The notes under the pieces: generated by a model | The model's input: only the letters and a program-made list of their open reading frames with translations | Told to the model about the DNA's origin: nothing | The model's database searches: none | Shown here: piece after piece, positions 36,655 to 45,885 of the stretch | How positions within the stretch are numbered: the first letter of the stretch is position 1 | Layout: the number at the start of each line of letters is the position of its first letter | Source of the DNA: Allorhodopirellula solitaria | GTDB lineage: Bacteria > Planctomycetota > Planctomycetia > Pirellulales > Pirellulaceae | Direction: 5' to 3' | Assembly (NCBI RefSeq): GCF_007859855.1 | Contig: NZ_SJPK01000002.1 | Location: 253,934-317,933 of the forward strand | DNA length: 64,000 bases | Translations under genes and position numbers: made by a program

Positions 36655-38157
36655 TCATTTGTCAGGACTATTCTTGATCACACGGTCCATCTCGGCGGCA
36701 ATGCCCTGGTTGGCGTAAATGCGATCGATCATTTCACTGTAGGTTTTTGAGAATTGCGGATGATTTGCGAGTTCGCCGAAAACGGGCTTGAACTTGATAA
36801 AAGATAGTTTGTCAGCGGTTGTGCCGCGCGCGGCCGCGTGCAGTTCGTCTTTCAGGTCGTCGACAATTTCCAGCGGTTTCCCATTTTCATCGGCTTGACG
36901 GTCGCAGAACAAGCACCAGGTCGCGATGACCAGAGTGGCGAGGTTGATACTGCGGCCAGCGTTCAAATTTGCGTTGATCGTGGGAAGCAAAAACACCGGC
37001 AACTTACTCGAACTCTGCAGGCAGATGCGAGCGACGCTGTCGCGGATGTTGGGATTGCCAAAACGTTCGATCAACGTGTCTTTGTAATCGTTGAGCTCAA
37101 TGCCGGGGACCGGATCGAGTGTCGGCGTGGCCTCGACATCCATGAACCTCCGTACGTAATGAGCGAACCGATCGTCGGCGATGCAATCGTTGATCGTCTG
37201 GTGTCCATGGACGGCACCGAGGATGCCGAGAACCGAGTGGCCAGCGTTGAGCAACCGAAGCTTCATCGTTTCATAGGGAACGACATCGGGCACAAATTGA
37301 GCACCGACTTGTTCCCACGCAGGCCGTCCGGAGGCGAAGTTATCTTCGATCACCCACTGGCAAAACGGCTCACAGGTGACTGGCCACCGGTCGTGGAATC
37401 CGTGCTCCGACTTGAGAAACTCGATATCTGCATCGGTCGTGACCGGGGTAATCCGATCGACCATCGCGTTGGGGAAGCTTGCTCGCTCCTCGATCCATTT
37501 GGCGAGTTCAGGGTCCTGGTGGCGGGCGAAGCCGAGCAACATTCGCCGCGTCAGATCCCCATTGTGTTGAATATTGTCACACGATTGGACCGTGAATGCC
37601 GGTAGCCCGAGTGCGCGTCGCCGCCGAAGTGCTTCGGTCAGGTAACCGAAAACGAGCCGGGGCTTCGTCGGATGAGTCAGGTCGTGCTGAGCGTCTGGGC
37701 TGGACAAGTCAAACTCGCCGGTGTCCGCAGCGACGTTGTAGCCACCCTCGGTGATCGTCAATGAAACGATCCGTGTGTCTGCGTGAGCCATCCGAGCGAT
37801 CACGGGCTCAGCGTCCTCAACACCACAAACGAAGTCTACGATCGCACCGAGTACGGACGTTTCGATCCGGCGATCCGGATACTTGACCATCAGCGTGTAC
37901 AGGTGGTCCTGCTGCTCCAGCGCCTCCTGCATTGGCAGGTCTCCCTGACGAATGCCCACTCCGCAGATGCCCCAATCGTTCGCCTGGCCGGTGCTGAGCA
38001 ATCGGTCTGTATAGGCGGCTTGGTGCGCCCGGTGAAATCCGCCCACGCCGACGTGGACGATACCCGTTTTCACCCGAGTGCGATCATAGTTAGGCCGAGC
38101 AACCGAACCGAGGATCTCGGGCAGGTTAGTTTGGTTGAGTTCGAGGATTTCGCTCAT
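36655..38157 (-). CDS. Mannitol dehydrogenase-family oxidoreductase
   Basis: A 500-aa NAD(P)-dependent polyol/uronate dehydrogenase. The N-terminal nucleotide fold shows GIVHVGVGGFHRAHQAAYTD. RIVSLTITEGGYNV, the TVQSCDNIQHNGD block and ASFPNAMVDRITPVTT are the family's conserved segments. The catalytic lysine and partner residues lie in KLRLLNAGHSVLG (K...N..H). The sequence resembles mannitol 2-dehydrogenase more than UxuB mannonate oxidoreductases, so fructose/mannitol is the first guess. Its start overlaps the end of the upstream permease by 4 bp, which suggests that the permease imports the substrate. Confidence 0.9.
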   Translation of the reverse strand: MSEILELNQTNLPEILGSVARPNYDRTRVKTGIVHVGVGGFHRAHQAAYTDRLLSTGQANDWGICGVGIRQGDLPMQEALEQQDHLYTLMVKYPDRRIETSVLGAIVDFVCGVEDAEPVIARMAHADTRIVSLTITEGGYNVAADTGEFDLSSPDAQHDLTHPTKPRLVFGYLTEALRRRRALGLPAFTVQSCDNIQHNGDLTRRMLLGFARHQDPELAKWIEERASFPNAMVDRITPVTTDADIEFLKSEHGFHDRWPVTCEPFCQWVIEDNFASGRPAWEQVGAQFVPDVVPYETMKLRLLNAGHSVLGILGAVHGHQTINDCIADDRFAHYVRRFMDVEATPTLDPVPGIELNDYKDTLIERFGNPNIRDSVARICLQSSSKLPVFLLPTINANLNAGRSINLATLVIATWCLFCDRQADENGKPLEIVDDLKDELHAAARGTTADKLSFIKFKPVFGELANHPQFSKTYSEMIDRIYANQGIAAEMDRVIKNSPDK

Positions 38158-39893
38158 GATGTTTCTCCTTGCTCAAAACCCCAGGACTTCTTGCGACGCA
38201 GCGCGGCGTACGCAGCGGCAAAGTAAGTGATCGTGCAAACAAAACCCCAGGTATGAAACAGGGCCACGTTGGATTCGTATTGCCGAAGGGTGGCACTGGC
38301 GAACATGACTCGCATCGCGAGCACGAGGATGACCGCCAGGCTGATCCACGCGGTGACCTGCAAGCCTCGCGTCAGCGGTGTCCTGTCCTGGACCGGTTCG
38401 CCCTGCTGGTTCGCTTGATGGGCATGGTAGTCGGCGATCTGACGATTCAGAATTTGGTCGGCCGCTTCTTCTTCCGGGTACGCGGAGGTTGCTCCGTAGG
38501 CTCGCGCCATGACGGTGTACAACAGAATGGTGAACGCCCATGTCGGCAGGAACAAGTAGTAGAAGGGCATCACGTTGAGTGCGTTCAGACCGAATCCGAA
38601 CACCAAGCCGGCAATCCAGGAAACGATCGCGGGAACGCTGTGTTCAAGCTTGCGGTAGTTTGCCCAATACCTTGTCATCCCGAGACGCGGGAATAAGAAA
38701 TGTTCGGCGAAAACGATACCACCAACAGGGACCACCAATAGTCCCGCATAGGTCAACAGCGGCAGCATTTGACTAAACACGAACGGAAAGCAGGCAATCA
38801 AAACGGTGATGCACCCCACCGTCAGGGTCACTTTGCCGCGAGAGCGATTGTGAAAAATTGCTTGCGCGGCCAAACCGGCTCGATACAGGTTTGCGTTCGC
38901 TGTCGTCCAACCGGCGACGATCACGATGATGTACCCCGACCATCCCAGGGCTCGGTACGCGACGTCGCCCGGATCAAGTTCGACGATGGTGGTTTTGAGC
39001 AACGCAGCAGTTCCAGCACCCATGATGCCCGCAGCGATCCAGGCGATGTAATGGCCGAACAACATCCCCGCACTAGTGCATATCCCGTACATCGAACTTT
39101 TCGCGTAACGGAATAACGCCATGTCGATCAACCCAAAGTGCGTTAGCGTGTTGGCTGCCCAGGCGAATCCGATCACTTCGAACAGACCAACACCCGGTTG
39201 ACCCTCGCTATTGATTCCCGTCCAGATCGATTGGTCACCGATCGTGATGAAGTCAGCGAAGCTGTTCAGGTGCGTTCGACCGAGCACCGATTCCGCCAGA
39301 GCCGGCATGAGAACGAGGGCGCCGCTTGTGAACATCACGACCAACCATGGACCACAAATACTGGAGAACTCCGCCACGGCGCTGAACCCATACATCGCGA
39401 CCAACACCACGATCGCGCCGACGCACAACACCACCAGCACGAACAAGCTATTGGTCGGATACCACTGCAACTGAGCTGGGATGCCAAATAACAAACGCAC
39501 GGCGGTACTGGAGACCGTGATCATCGCCGCCGAGATGACGGTAAAGATGAGCACGTTGGCCCAGTTGTAGAGATTCGTCATGGAATCGCCAGCGATCTTG
39601 TGCAGATACGTGTACAAGCTCAGCCGCGTCTGGACGGCGATCGGCGCGGTGATCAGCGTCCAGCTGGCGATCGCCAGCAAATTGCCGACCAGCAGACCGA
39701 TCAGAATGTTGGTTGTGGTCGCGCCGAGTGCAACAAACGTTGCTCCGATGACGAACTCGGTCGCCGCCACATGCTCGCCAGCATACAAGCCAAAGAAATG
39801 CTTCCAGCCATGCAGTTGATGGTCGCCAACCGGTATCTGTTCCGCTTTCAGATCGGAGACTTCCGTCGGACGACTCGGTGAGGCGTTGGGCAT
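38154..39893 (-). CDS. NCS1-like (cytosine/purine-type) permease
   Basis: 579 aa from the ATG at 39893 (MPNASPSRPTEVSDLKAEQI); the frame continues upstream to 39965 without clear support. About twelve membrane helices are visible, for example TTTNILIGLLVGNLLAIASW and VVLCVGAIVVLVAMYGFSAV. The first helix region HFFGLYAGEHVAATEFVIGA resembles the substrate-binding part of NCS1 transporters. Classic NCS1 proteins import nucleobases, hydantoins or thiamine, so pairing with a mannitol-type dehydrogenase (4-bp overlap) is unusual and may point to polyol or sugar-acid transport. Family call is moderately sure, substrate unknown. Confidence 0.75.
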   Translation of the reverse strand: MPNASPSRPTEVSDLKAEQIPVGDHQLHGWKHFFGLYAGEHVAATEFVIGATFVALGATTTNILIGLLVGNLLAIASWTLITAPIAVQTRLSLYTYLHKIAGDSMTNLYNWANVLIFTVISAAMITVSSTAVRLLFGIPAQLQWYPTNSLFVLVVLCVGAIVVLVAMYGFSAVAEFSSICGPWLVVMFTSGALVLMPALAESVLGRTHLNSFADFITIGDQSIWTGINSEGQPGVGLFEVIGFAWAANTLTHFGLIDMALFRYAKSSMYGICTSAGMLFGHYIAWIAAGIMGAGTAALLKTTIVELDPGDVAYRALGWSGYIIVIVAGWTTANANLYRAGLAAQAIFHNRSRGKVTLTVGCITVLIACFPFVFSQMLPLLTYAGLLVVPVGGIVFAEHFLFPRLGMTRYWANYRKLEHSVPAIVSWIAGLVFGFGLNALNVMPFYYLFLPTWAFTILLYTVMARAYGATSAYPEEEAADQILNRQIADYHAHQANQQGEPVQDRTPLTRGLQVTAWISLAVILVLAMRVMFASATLRQYESNVALFHTWGFVCTITYFAAAYAALRRKKSWGFEQGETS

Positions 39894-40034
39894 GCGAAAG
39901 GGTAGCTCGGCGGGACAGGAGGACCGGTGGTCTAGAAAAGAGACGATACAGCTAGCCAGCCGCACCGTTCACACGCGTGAACTAGAACCCGATCATACCA
40001 AAACTCGCCGAGCGAGGCAGAAGTACGCCGAACG

Positions 40035-40892
40035 CTAGCGATCCGAATCGCGATCGGCTGTTTTCCGCAGTGCTGCAACTATTTCGGACAGGTCTTTGAC
40101 GACGTAGTCCGGCTCGCTGAGGAGTGGGTAGAGCGTTTTGCCAGGTCGTTTGATGAAGGCGGTCTGCAAACCGACATTCTTGGCGCCCGCCAAATCCCAC
40201 GCATGAGCGGCCACCATGAGAACGTCTTCAGGTTCGACGCCGAGATCGTCTAGCACGAATCGATAGGTAGCTGGATGGGGTTTGAATTTTTGGATGCTAT
40301 CGACGCTGTAGCGCTTCTGGAAAAAATCGGTCAGGCCCGCATTTTGAAATTGTGTTTGGACACCGGCGTCTGAAGAGTTCGTCAGACTGACGATTTGATA
40401 ACCGTCTTGCTGGAGCGCCTCGAGTCCGGCCACGACATCGCCGTGTGGCGGGAGTGATCGCAAGGGCGTCACGATCGCTGCCTTTGCCTCGTCATATTCG
40501 AGTTCGATGCCTTGGGTCTCGGCCACCATCATCAGGGCCGCTGAGCCGATCTCGCCAAAGTGGTGGTGTTCCTCGCTCAGTGTTTCCACCAAGGAGTAGT
40601 GCAGCATCGTCGAGAACCAAAGCGGCAACAGATCTTCGCGACCACCGAGTGCTTTCCCGACGGAAGCCTTCAGCGGAGCGAGATCGAGCAGCGTCTCGTT
40701 GACGTCGAAAATGATGACTTTCGGACGTCGCAGCGGGGCATCGGAGGCTGTCTTGGCTTGATTTTTCTTGGGCGTTGCATGCGGTGTTTGAGCACTCACT
40801 ACCATCGCCGGGCATATCCAAGCCATGGCAAGAAGCGGCAGGGTCAAACGCAGGGACTTCATCATCATCTTTTCCATCGTAGAGAAGGTCAT
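40035..40892 (-). CDS. Exported HAD-superfamily hydrolase, haloacid dehalogenase type II-like
   Basis: A 285-aa protein with a signal peptide in the first 35 residues (SLRLTLPLLAMAWICPAMVV, SAQ). Several ATGs cluster at residues 1, 6 and 9-11, and the real start could be any of these. The HAD core follows: VIIFDVNETLLDL with the nucleophile Asp, VSLTNSSDAGVQTQ (motif II), DSIQKFKPHPATYRFVLDDL (motif III Lys), and VLMVAAHAWDLAGAKNVGLQ (motif IV). These match L-2-haloacid dehalogenases. An exported member is unusual; most are cytosolic. The substrate is not evident. Confidence 0.88.
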   Translation of the reverse strand: MTFSTMEKMMMKSLRLTLPLLAMAWICPAMVVSAQTPHATPKKNQAKTASDAPLRRPKVIIFDVNETLLDLAPLKASVGKALGGREDLLPLWFSTMLHYSLVETLSEEHHHFGEIGSAALMMVAETQGIELEYDEAKAAIVTPLRSLPPHGDVVAGLEALQQDGYQIVSLTNSSDAGVQTQFQNAGLTDFFQKRYSVDSIQKFKPHPATYRFVLDDLGVEPEDVLMVAAHAWDLAGAKNVGLQTAFIKRPGKTLYPLLSEPDYVVKDLSEIVAALRKTADRDSDR

Positions 40893-40956
40893 CGAGCATG
40901 GTGGTTTCAGTCAAAGATGGCGAACGAGTTGACTGTTCCGCCGCAGCGGTCGTGGC

Positions 40957-41703
40957 TCAGAGCTCGTCCTGCATATCTGCTTCGACGACGTTTTCAGCAA
41001 AGCTTTGATAGGCTGCCCCGACTTGCTCGGCCATTGGATCGGGCCAGGCGAGGAAGTCTCCGGCGGCGATCGCGTCGAAGATGGCGTTGGCGACCAGTGC
41101 CGGGGATGCGGCGGCGTCGCCGAAGCCTGCTTCTCGACCCATGTCAGTCTGGATCGGGCCGGGATGCACGCTGACGACGTGGGTGTGCTGTTCCTTCAGC
41201 GACTCGCGCAAGCCCTGCGTGATCGCGTAACTCGCTGCTTTGGACGCGCAGTAGGTCGCCATGTTGGGAAACGTCTTCACCGACGCGACGCTGTTGATCT
41301 GCACGAACACACCGCCACCACGGGCTTTCAAGACCGGTGCGAATGCCTGGGCGACTCGCATCAGCCCGTAAACGTTGGCGTTGATCTCAAAATCCAATGC
41401 CTCGATCGCCCCCTCGTCGAGCGCGGCCTGTTGTTTGAGCACCCCAGCGTTGTTGATCACCACATCGACGTCGGTTGCCGTTTCGGCGGCTGCCGTGATC
41501 GACGCAGGCTCGTCCAGGTCGAGACGAATCGGCACGACGCGGTCACCGTGTTCCTTCACGAGTGGGGCGGCCGAGTCGGTATCGCGGACCGCTGCATAGA
41601 CCTTCGCTGCCCCACGCTCAATCGCCTCTTCCAGAATCTTTTTGCCGATCCCACGGTTGGCACCGGTTACCAAAACGGTCTTGTTCTCTACCGAAGATGT
41701 CAT
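40957..41703 (-). CDS. Short-chain dehydrogenase/reductase (SDR)
   Basis: A 248-aa classical SDR. It has the cofactor motif TGANRGIGKKI, the NNAGVL structural motif, a catalytic serine in QINSVASVKTF, and the YxxxK pair in YCASKAASYAI. The SVHPGPIQTDMG block after it is typical. RDTDSAAPLVKEHGDRVVPI suggests the cofactor pocket (Arg after the second strand, so NADP is possible). Substrate unknown. It stands alone 64 bp upstream of the dehalogenase-like gene in the same orientation, so it may be cotranscribed. Confidence 0.9.
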   Translation of the reverse strand: MTSSVENKTVLVTGANRGIGKKILEEAIERGAAKVYAAVRDTDSAAPLVKEHGDRVVPIRLDLDEPASITAAAETATDVDVVINNAGVLKQQAALDEGAIEALDFEINANVYGLMRVAQAFAPVLKARGGGVFVQINSVASVKTFPNMATYCASKAASYAITQGLRESLKEQHTHVVSVHPGPIQTDMGREAGFGDAAASPALVANAIFDAIAAGDFLAWPDPMAEQVGAAYQSFAENVVEADMQDEL

Positions 41704-41953
41704 CTGTTTATCCTTGAGTGGTCAGAAAATTGCGGCATGCTCGACTCAGAGTTCTGACGAGCGAAGACAGGACGCTGCCGGGAGGATCCCGTCTCCTTCA
41801 CTGTCCTCGCGTCGGCCCGGGAAATCAAGGTGATGGGCTGCTGAAGAGTCGTCTGCCAAGCCAATTTCTCGAGTTCGATCGAGCCGCACCGGAACGCTGC
41901 AGAATGCGTTGGGTTGTCTCAGCAAGCCCGACTTGCTAAAAATTTTCCATCAC

Positions 41954-42027
41954 GCGCCCGTAGCTCAGCTGGATAGAGCATCGCACTTCTAATGCGACGG
42001 TCGCAGGTTCGAATCCTGCCGGGCGTA
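41954..42027 (+). tRNA. tRNA-Arg (anticodon TCT)
   Basis: The 74-nt cloverleaf has acceptor arms GCGCCCG and CGGGCGT (first pair G-U), a D-arm AGCTCAGCTGGATAGAGCA, an anticodon stem TCGCA/TGCGA around the loop CTTCTAA (anticodon TCT), and the T-arm GCAGGTTCGAATCCTGC. The discriminator is A and CCA is not encoded. The 3' half is duplicated at 51150-51196, and the gene is the integration site of the following island. Confidence 0.95.
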
Positions 42028-42030
42028 TCT
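41984..42030 (+). other. Left attachment repeat (attL), tRNA-Arg 3' half
   Basis: A 47-bp stretch, from the anticodon stem to 3 bp past the tRNA end, is identical to 51150-51196 in the same orientation. It is the normal 3' half of the intact tRNA-Arg gene. This is the signature of site-specific integration into a tRNA gene; the crossover was probably in the anticodon loop. Confidence 0.9.
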
Positions 42031-42298
42031 AGAAGAAACCACGCGAATAACGAGACCAGGCTGCTCGGAGAGTGGATCTTAGAACGCCATCTTCCTTCTG
42101 GCGATCTTGGACATCACGTCCCTTACGTCTCGACTGGAGACTGTTTCGCTGAAGATTCCAAAGTCTTCTCGGCGCTCCATTGGTTAAGCTCGCGTGGGAC
42201 CAAGTCTCGCCACTCGTCACGGTAGCCACACTCACACCGGGAGTCGCAAGCTACGCAGATGAGAAGGGATGACAAGGGAGGGGCGGTACGGCTCGAAA

Positions 42299-42538
42299 CT
42301 ACCAGAACCGTACTTCAGGGCATCCGATCTTTACGCCATCCATTAGGATCACGGTTTCAGTGGAAATTTTCCCATCCACAGAAATTTCTAAATCTGCCGG
42401 ACCAGCAGGCAATTCAATCGGATCGCGAAGAATACAGCGGTTAGCGTCCACCTGCGCGACCTCCAGAACGTGTTCATCAACGCGTAAACTGAGGCGTACG
42501 TCGGACGAATAGCTCGCAGGGAAAGCGGATCGGATCAT
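42299..42538 (-). CDS. Small hypothetical protein of the island
   Basis: A 79-aa ORF with ordinary amino-acid composition (SSDVRLSLRVDEHVLEVAQV, then DLEISVDGKISTETVIL), consistent with a small beta-rich protein. No family recognised. It is divergent from the RM operon, beside the left attachment repeat, a position where small regulators are often found, but no helix-turn-helix is visible. The remaining island DNA from 42539 to 42919 has no other supported gene. Confidence 0.4.
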   Translation of the reverse strand: MIRSAFPASYSSDVRLSLRVDEHVLEVAQVDANRCILRDPIELPAGPADLEISVDGKISTETVILMDGVKIGCPEVRFW

Positions 42539-42919
42539 GGGAGACCGGATATGGTGACATCGGAAGGGGCTAGACGAACTCTTCGAGCACTTGTCGGGTC
42601 TGCCATTCTTGACCTAAAGCTCCTTGGCATCAATTACCTGGACGTGAAGCCAGCAAACATTCGCGTGCGTTGAAAGAGAGAGCGTCCAATTTGCCACGCT
42701 GCACAAATCCGAAGCTGCTCCGCGAGCACAGCCGCGGCTGCGGGATCGGTCTGGCGGATCTCGATTCTAGCGGTGGTATGGCCGTTCCTGTTCCCAGCAG
42801 CGAGATTGGCGTCGCCAACGGTCGCCTGCTTGTTTGCTGGTAGGGGGTGTCGTAGGCTGCTGGCAGCTTTTTTGGCACCAAATGGACGTCTTTTGACGAG
42901 AAGGAATAGATCGAACGGC

Positions 42920-44629
42920 ATGGCGAACAACCACACTGATACGGAAAGGCGACTCTGGGACGCCGCCGACGACTTTCGAGCCAACTCGGACCTGAAGTCG
43001 TCCGAGTACGCCGTACCCGTCCTCGGCCTGATCTTCCTTCGCTACGCCGACCATCGGTTCTCCGTCGCCGAAGAGGAACTCAAGGGCAAGGGATCGGGGC
43101 GCCGCAAGATCGGCAAAGAGGACTACCAAGCCAAGGGCGTGATGTACCTGCCAGCGGAAGCCCGCTTCTCGCACCTGCTGTCGCTGCCTGAGGGCGAGAA
43201 CATCGGCAAGGCGATCAACGAGGCGATGAAGGCAGTCGAGGCCGAGAACGTCGACCTCAAGGGCGTCCTGCCGCGAACCTATACCAAGATCGACAACGCC
43301 ATTCTGGTTTCGCTGCTGAAGAATTTTTCACAGATCGAAATGGATACCGAAGGGGACCAGTTCGGCAAGATCTACGAGTACTTCCTCGGTAATTTCGCCC
43401 GTGCCGAAGGACAACGGGGTGGCGAGTTCTTCACGCCGACCTCGCTGGTCAAGCTGATCGTCGAGATTATCGAACCGTACCACGGACGCATCTACGACCC
43501 GGCGTGCGGCTCGGGCGGCATGTTCGCTCAGAGTGCCGAGTTCATCAAAGCCCACCAGATGAAAAAGGGGTCGGACCCCGATAGTGCAAAGCACCCGCAG
43601 GGCCGTTCCGGCTATCGGGGTCCCACCCCTTTTTCAAACGACCCATCGCGGGAAATCTCCTGCTACGGTCAGGAGCGAGTCGGCGAGACCCGGCAACTGT
43701 GCATGATGAACCTCGCTGTGCATTCGCTCTCCGGCGACATTCGTTTGGGGAACAGTTATTACGAAGACCCTCACGAGAGTCTCGGCAAATTCGACTTCGT
43801 GATGGCCAATCCCCCGTTCAACGTGGACAAGGTGGATAAGGAAAAGATCAAAGACGATCCCCGCTACCCGTTCGGGATGCCACGCGCCGACAACGCCAAC
43901 TACCTCTGGATCCAACGGTTTTACAGCAGCCTCAGCGCTCGCGGCCGAGCCGGTTTTGTGATGGCGAACTCAGCCGCCGACGCTCGCCAGTCCGAAATGG
44001 AGATTCGAAAGGCGCTGCTCCAGTCGCACGCGGTCGACGTAATGGCGGCGATCGGTCCCAACTTCTTCTACACGGTGACGCTCCCTTGCACGCTGTGGTT
44101 CTTGGACAAAGGTAAAACCTCATTGCCTGGCTCTGGCTCCCCTCGCCCCGCTTCGGGGAGAGGGGCTGGGGGTGAGGGGCCGCGGCGCAAAGACACCGTG
44201 CTGTTCATCGACGCCCGTCACACATTCCGACAGGTGGACCGGGCACACCGCAAGTTCAGCCCCAAGCAGATCGAGTATCTGGCCAACATCGTCCGGCTGT
44301 ATCGGGGCGAGAAGCCAGAGTTCGTGGCAGGTGAGGATGAACAAGTCCCCGGCGATGATCCCGATTTGAAAGCCGCCTTCCCGAAGCTGAAGTACGCCGA
44401 CGTGGCGGGGCTTTGCAGAGTGGCCACGCTGGCGGAGATCGAAGAACAGGGCTGGAGTCTGAATCCCGGTCGGTATGTCGGCGTGGCGGATCGAGAGGAA
44501 GACGATTTTGTCTTTGCCGAGCGGTTGGAAGAACTCAACGAAGAGTTGGAGGTCTTGAACAGCGAAGCGGGTGAACTGGAAGAACGGATTGCAAACAACG
44601 TCGCCAAGTTGTTGGAGGCTTCGGTGTGA
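42920..44629 (+). CDS. hsdM: Type I restriction-modification DNA methyltransferase subunit (HsdM)
   Basis: 569 aa from the ATG at 42920 ([20 protein letters not shown]); the frame is open to 42773 but adds unlikely residues. The N-terminal helical HsdM domain is followed by [20 protein letters not shown], the AdoMet motif [10 protein letters not shown] near residue 193 and the catalytic NPPF near 296. It methylates adenine within the site set by HsdS. Two inserts break the family pattern: residues about 215-239 ([19 protein letters not shown]) and about 404-424 ([20 protein letters not shown]), both translated palindromic repeat elements. Its stop overlaps the hsdS start. The inserts lie outside the visible motifs, so activity is possible. 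Confidence 0.95.
   Translation: MANNHTDTERRLWDAADDFRANSDLKSSEYAVPVLGLIFLRYADHRFSVAEEELKGKGSGRRKIGKEDYQAKGVMYLPAEARFSHLLSLPEGENIGKAINEAMKAVEAENVDLKGVLPRTYTKIDNAILVSLLKNFSQIEMDTEGDQFGKIYEYFLGNFARAEGQRGGEFFTPTSLVKLIVEIIEPYHGRIYDPACGSGGMFAQSAEFIKAHQMKKGSDPDSAKHPQGRSGYRGPTPFSNDPSREISCYGQERVGETRQLCMMNLAVHSLSGDIRLGNSYYEDPHESLGKFDFVMANPPFNVDKVDKEKIKDDPRYPFGMPRADNANYLWIQRFYSSLSARGRAGFVMANSAADARQSEMEIRKALLQSHAVDVMAAIGPNFFYTVTLPCTLWFLDKGKTSLPGSGSPRPASGRGAGGEGPRRKDTVLFIDARHTFRQVDRAHRKFSPKQIEYLANIVRLYRGEKPEFVAGEDEQVPGDDPDLKAAFPKLKYADVAGLCRVATLAEIEEQGWSLNPGRYVGVADREEDDFVFAERLEELNEELEVLNSEAGELEERIANNVAKLLEASV
43562..43634. repeat. 73-bp palindromic element inserted in frame in hsdM
   Basis: AAAAAGGGGTCGGACCCCGA... 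(43562-43584) and its reverse complement (43612-43634) pair over 22 of 23 bases, with 27 bp between. The element adds about 25 codons without a stop or frame change, between AEFIKAHQ and the [14 protein letters not shown] block that in other HsdM proteins follow closely. Confidence 0.75.
44139..44165. repeat. Second hairpin element inserted in frame in hsdM
   Basis: CCCCTCGCCCCG-CTT-CGGGGAGAGGGG forms a stem of six plus five pairs with one mismatch and a 3-nt loop. It is followed by CTGGGGGTGAGGGGC. This Gly/Pro/Ser-coding repeat (read on the opposite strand as [11 protein letters not shown]) is a common dispersed repeat of GC-rich bacteria. It interrupts the link between LWFLDKGK and [11 protein letters not shown]. 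Confidence 0.75.
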
Positions 44630-45885
44630 GCGATCAATGGCGACAACTACATCTAGGTGACGTAGTAAACTTGAAGAGAGGTTACGACCTCCCCAAACGG
44701 CTTCGAAGGCCCGGCAACGTCCCAATCGTTTCGTCGTCAGGCGAATCGGGAATGCACGACGAAGCCAAGGTGAAAGGACCGGGTGTCGTAACGGGACGCT
44801 ACGGCACGCTGGGAGAAGTGTTTTACGTCGAGCATGATTACTGGCCGCTCAACACCACCCTGTACGTGCAAGATTTCAAAGGGAATCACCGGCGTTTCAT
44901 CAGTTACTTTTTGCAGACTCTCGGCTTTGCCAGCCAAAACGCTGCCGGTGCGGTTCCCGGCGTAAATCGAAATCACCTGCACAAGTTGGACGTCAAAGTT
45001 CCCGGTGTGCCGACCCAGCGCAAAATCGCTTCGATCCTGTCGGCGTACGACGATCTGACTGAGAACAACACCCGTCGGATTGCCATTGCCGAAGAGATGG
45101 CTCAGGCGATTTACCGGGAATGGTTCGTCAACTTCCGCTTCCCCGGCCACGAAAACGTCAAGCTCGTCGATTCACCACTCGGCCAGATTCCGGAGGGATG
45201 GGAGGTGGCCACGTTGGAAACGGTCCTTGAGTTTTTCATCGGTGGCGGATGGGGAAAAGCAGCGGAGGAGGAAGGATTCACGGAAATAGGGGCGGTGATC
45301 CGAGGCACTGACATTCCCAATGCGAAACACATGAACGTCTTGTCTTGTCCTGTTCGTTTTCACAAACAATCAAACATTCGATCCCGTCGCGTGCAGGATG
45401 GCGACATTGTCTTTGAGGTTTCAGGCGGCAGCAAAGGTCAACCCGTCGGACGTTCGTTGTTCGTTTCGGACCGCCTTCTCGCCTGCTTCGAGGACGATGT
45501 GATTTGTGCCAGCTTCTGCAAACTGATTCGTCCCAACGGCGAAAAACTCCGTTCGTCACTGTTCTTTCATTATCTGCTGGAGTCCTACACGAACGGTGTC
45601 ATTGAGCAGTATGAGGTCCAATCGACTGGAATCAAGAATTTCAAGTTCACAGAGTTTCTAGCGAGAGAACACATCGCTGTGCCACCATCTGTAATTCAGG
45701 ATGAGTTCGATACACAGTTCCATACGATCCAGTCTCAGATCGAAGTCCTTGGAAGAAAAACGGCGAACCTTCGCACCACCCGTGATCTGCTTCTCCCCAA
45801 ACTAATCTCCGGCAAACTGGACGTGGAAGACCTCGACATCGACGTGGGACTGGCCGCCGACGCATTGGAGGAGGCAACGGCATGA
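44626..45885 (+). CDS. hsdS: Type I restriction-modification specificity subunit (HsdS)
   Basis: A 419-aa protein starting with GTG at 44626, 4 bp before the end of hsdM. It has two target-recognition domains of about 150-190 residues (roughly 1-120 and 185-350), each followed by a helical conserved region: [20 protein letters not shown] and [20 protein letters not shown]. The first recognition domain ends with [17 protein letters not shown], the family's proline-rich end pattern. Together they set a bipartite target sequence that cannot be predicted here. Overlaps at both ends indicate tight coupling with hsdM and the GNAT gene. Confidence 0.93.
   Translation: MSDQWRQLHLGDVVNLKRGYDLPKRLRRPGNVPIVSSSGESGMHDEAKVKGPGVVTGRYGTLGEVFYVEHDYWPLNTTLYVQDFKGNHRRFISYFLQTLGFASQNAAGAVPGVNRNHLHKLDVKVPGVPTQRKIASILSAYDDLTENNTRRIAIAEEMAQAIYREWFVNFRFPGHENVKLVDSPLGQIPEGWEVATLETVLEFFIGGGWGKAAEEEGFTEIGAVIRGTDIPNAKHMNVLSCPVRFHKQSNIRSRRVQDGDIVFEVSGGSKGQPVGRSLFVSDRLLACFEDDVICASFCKLIRPNGEKLRSSLFFHYLLESYTNGVIEQYEVQSTGIKNFKFTEFLAREHIAVPPSVIQDEFDTQFHTIQSQIEVLGRKTANLRTTRDLLLPKLISGKLDVEDLDIDVGLAADALEEATA

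Noticed and set aside
42773-42919. 49-codon N-terminal extension of hsdM
   Set aside because: The extension is Arg/Leu/Ala-rich and unlike HsdM N-termini, while [20 protein letters not shown] at 42920 fits the family start.
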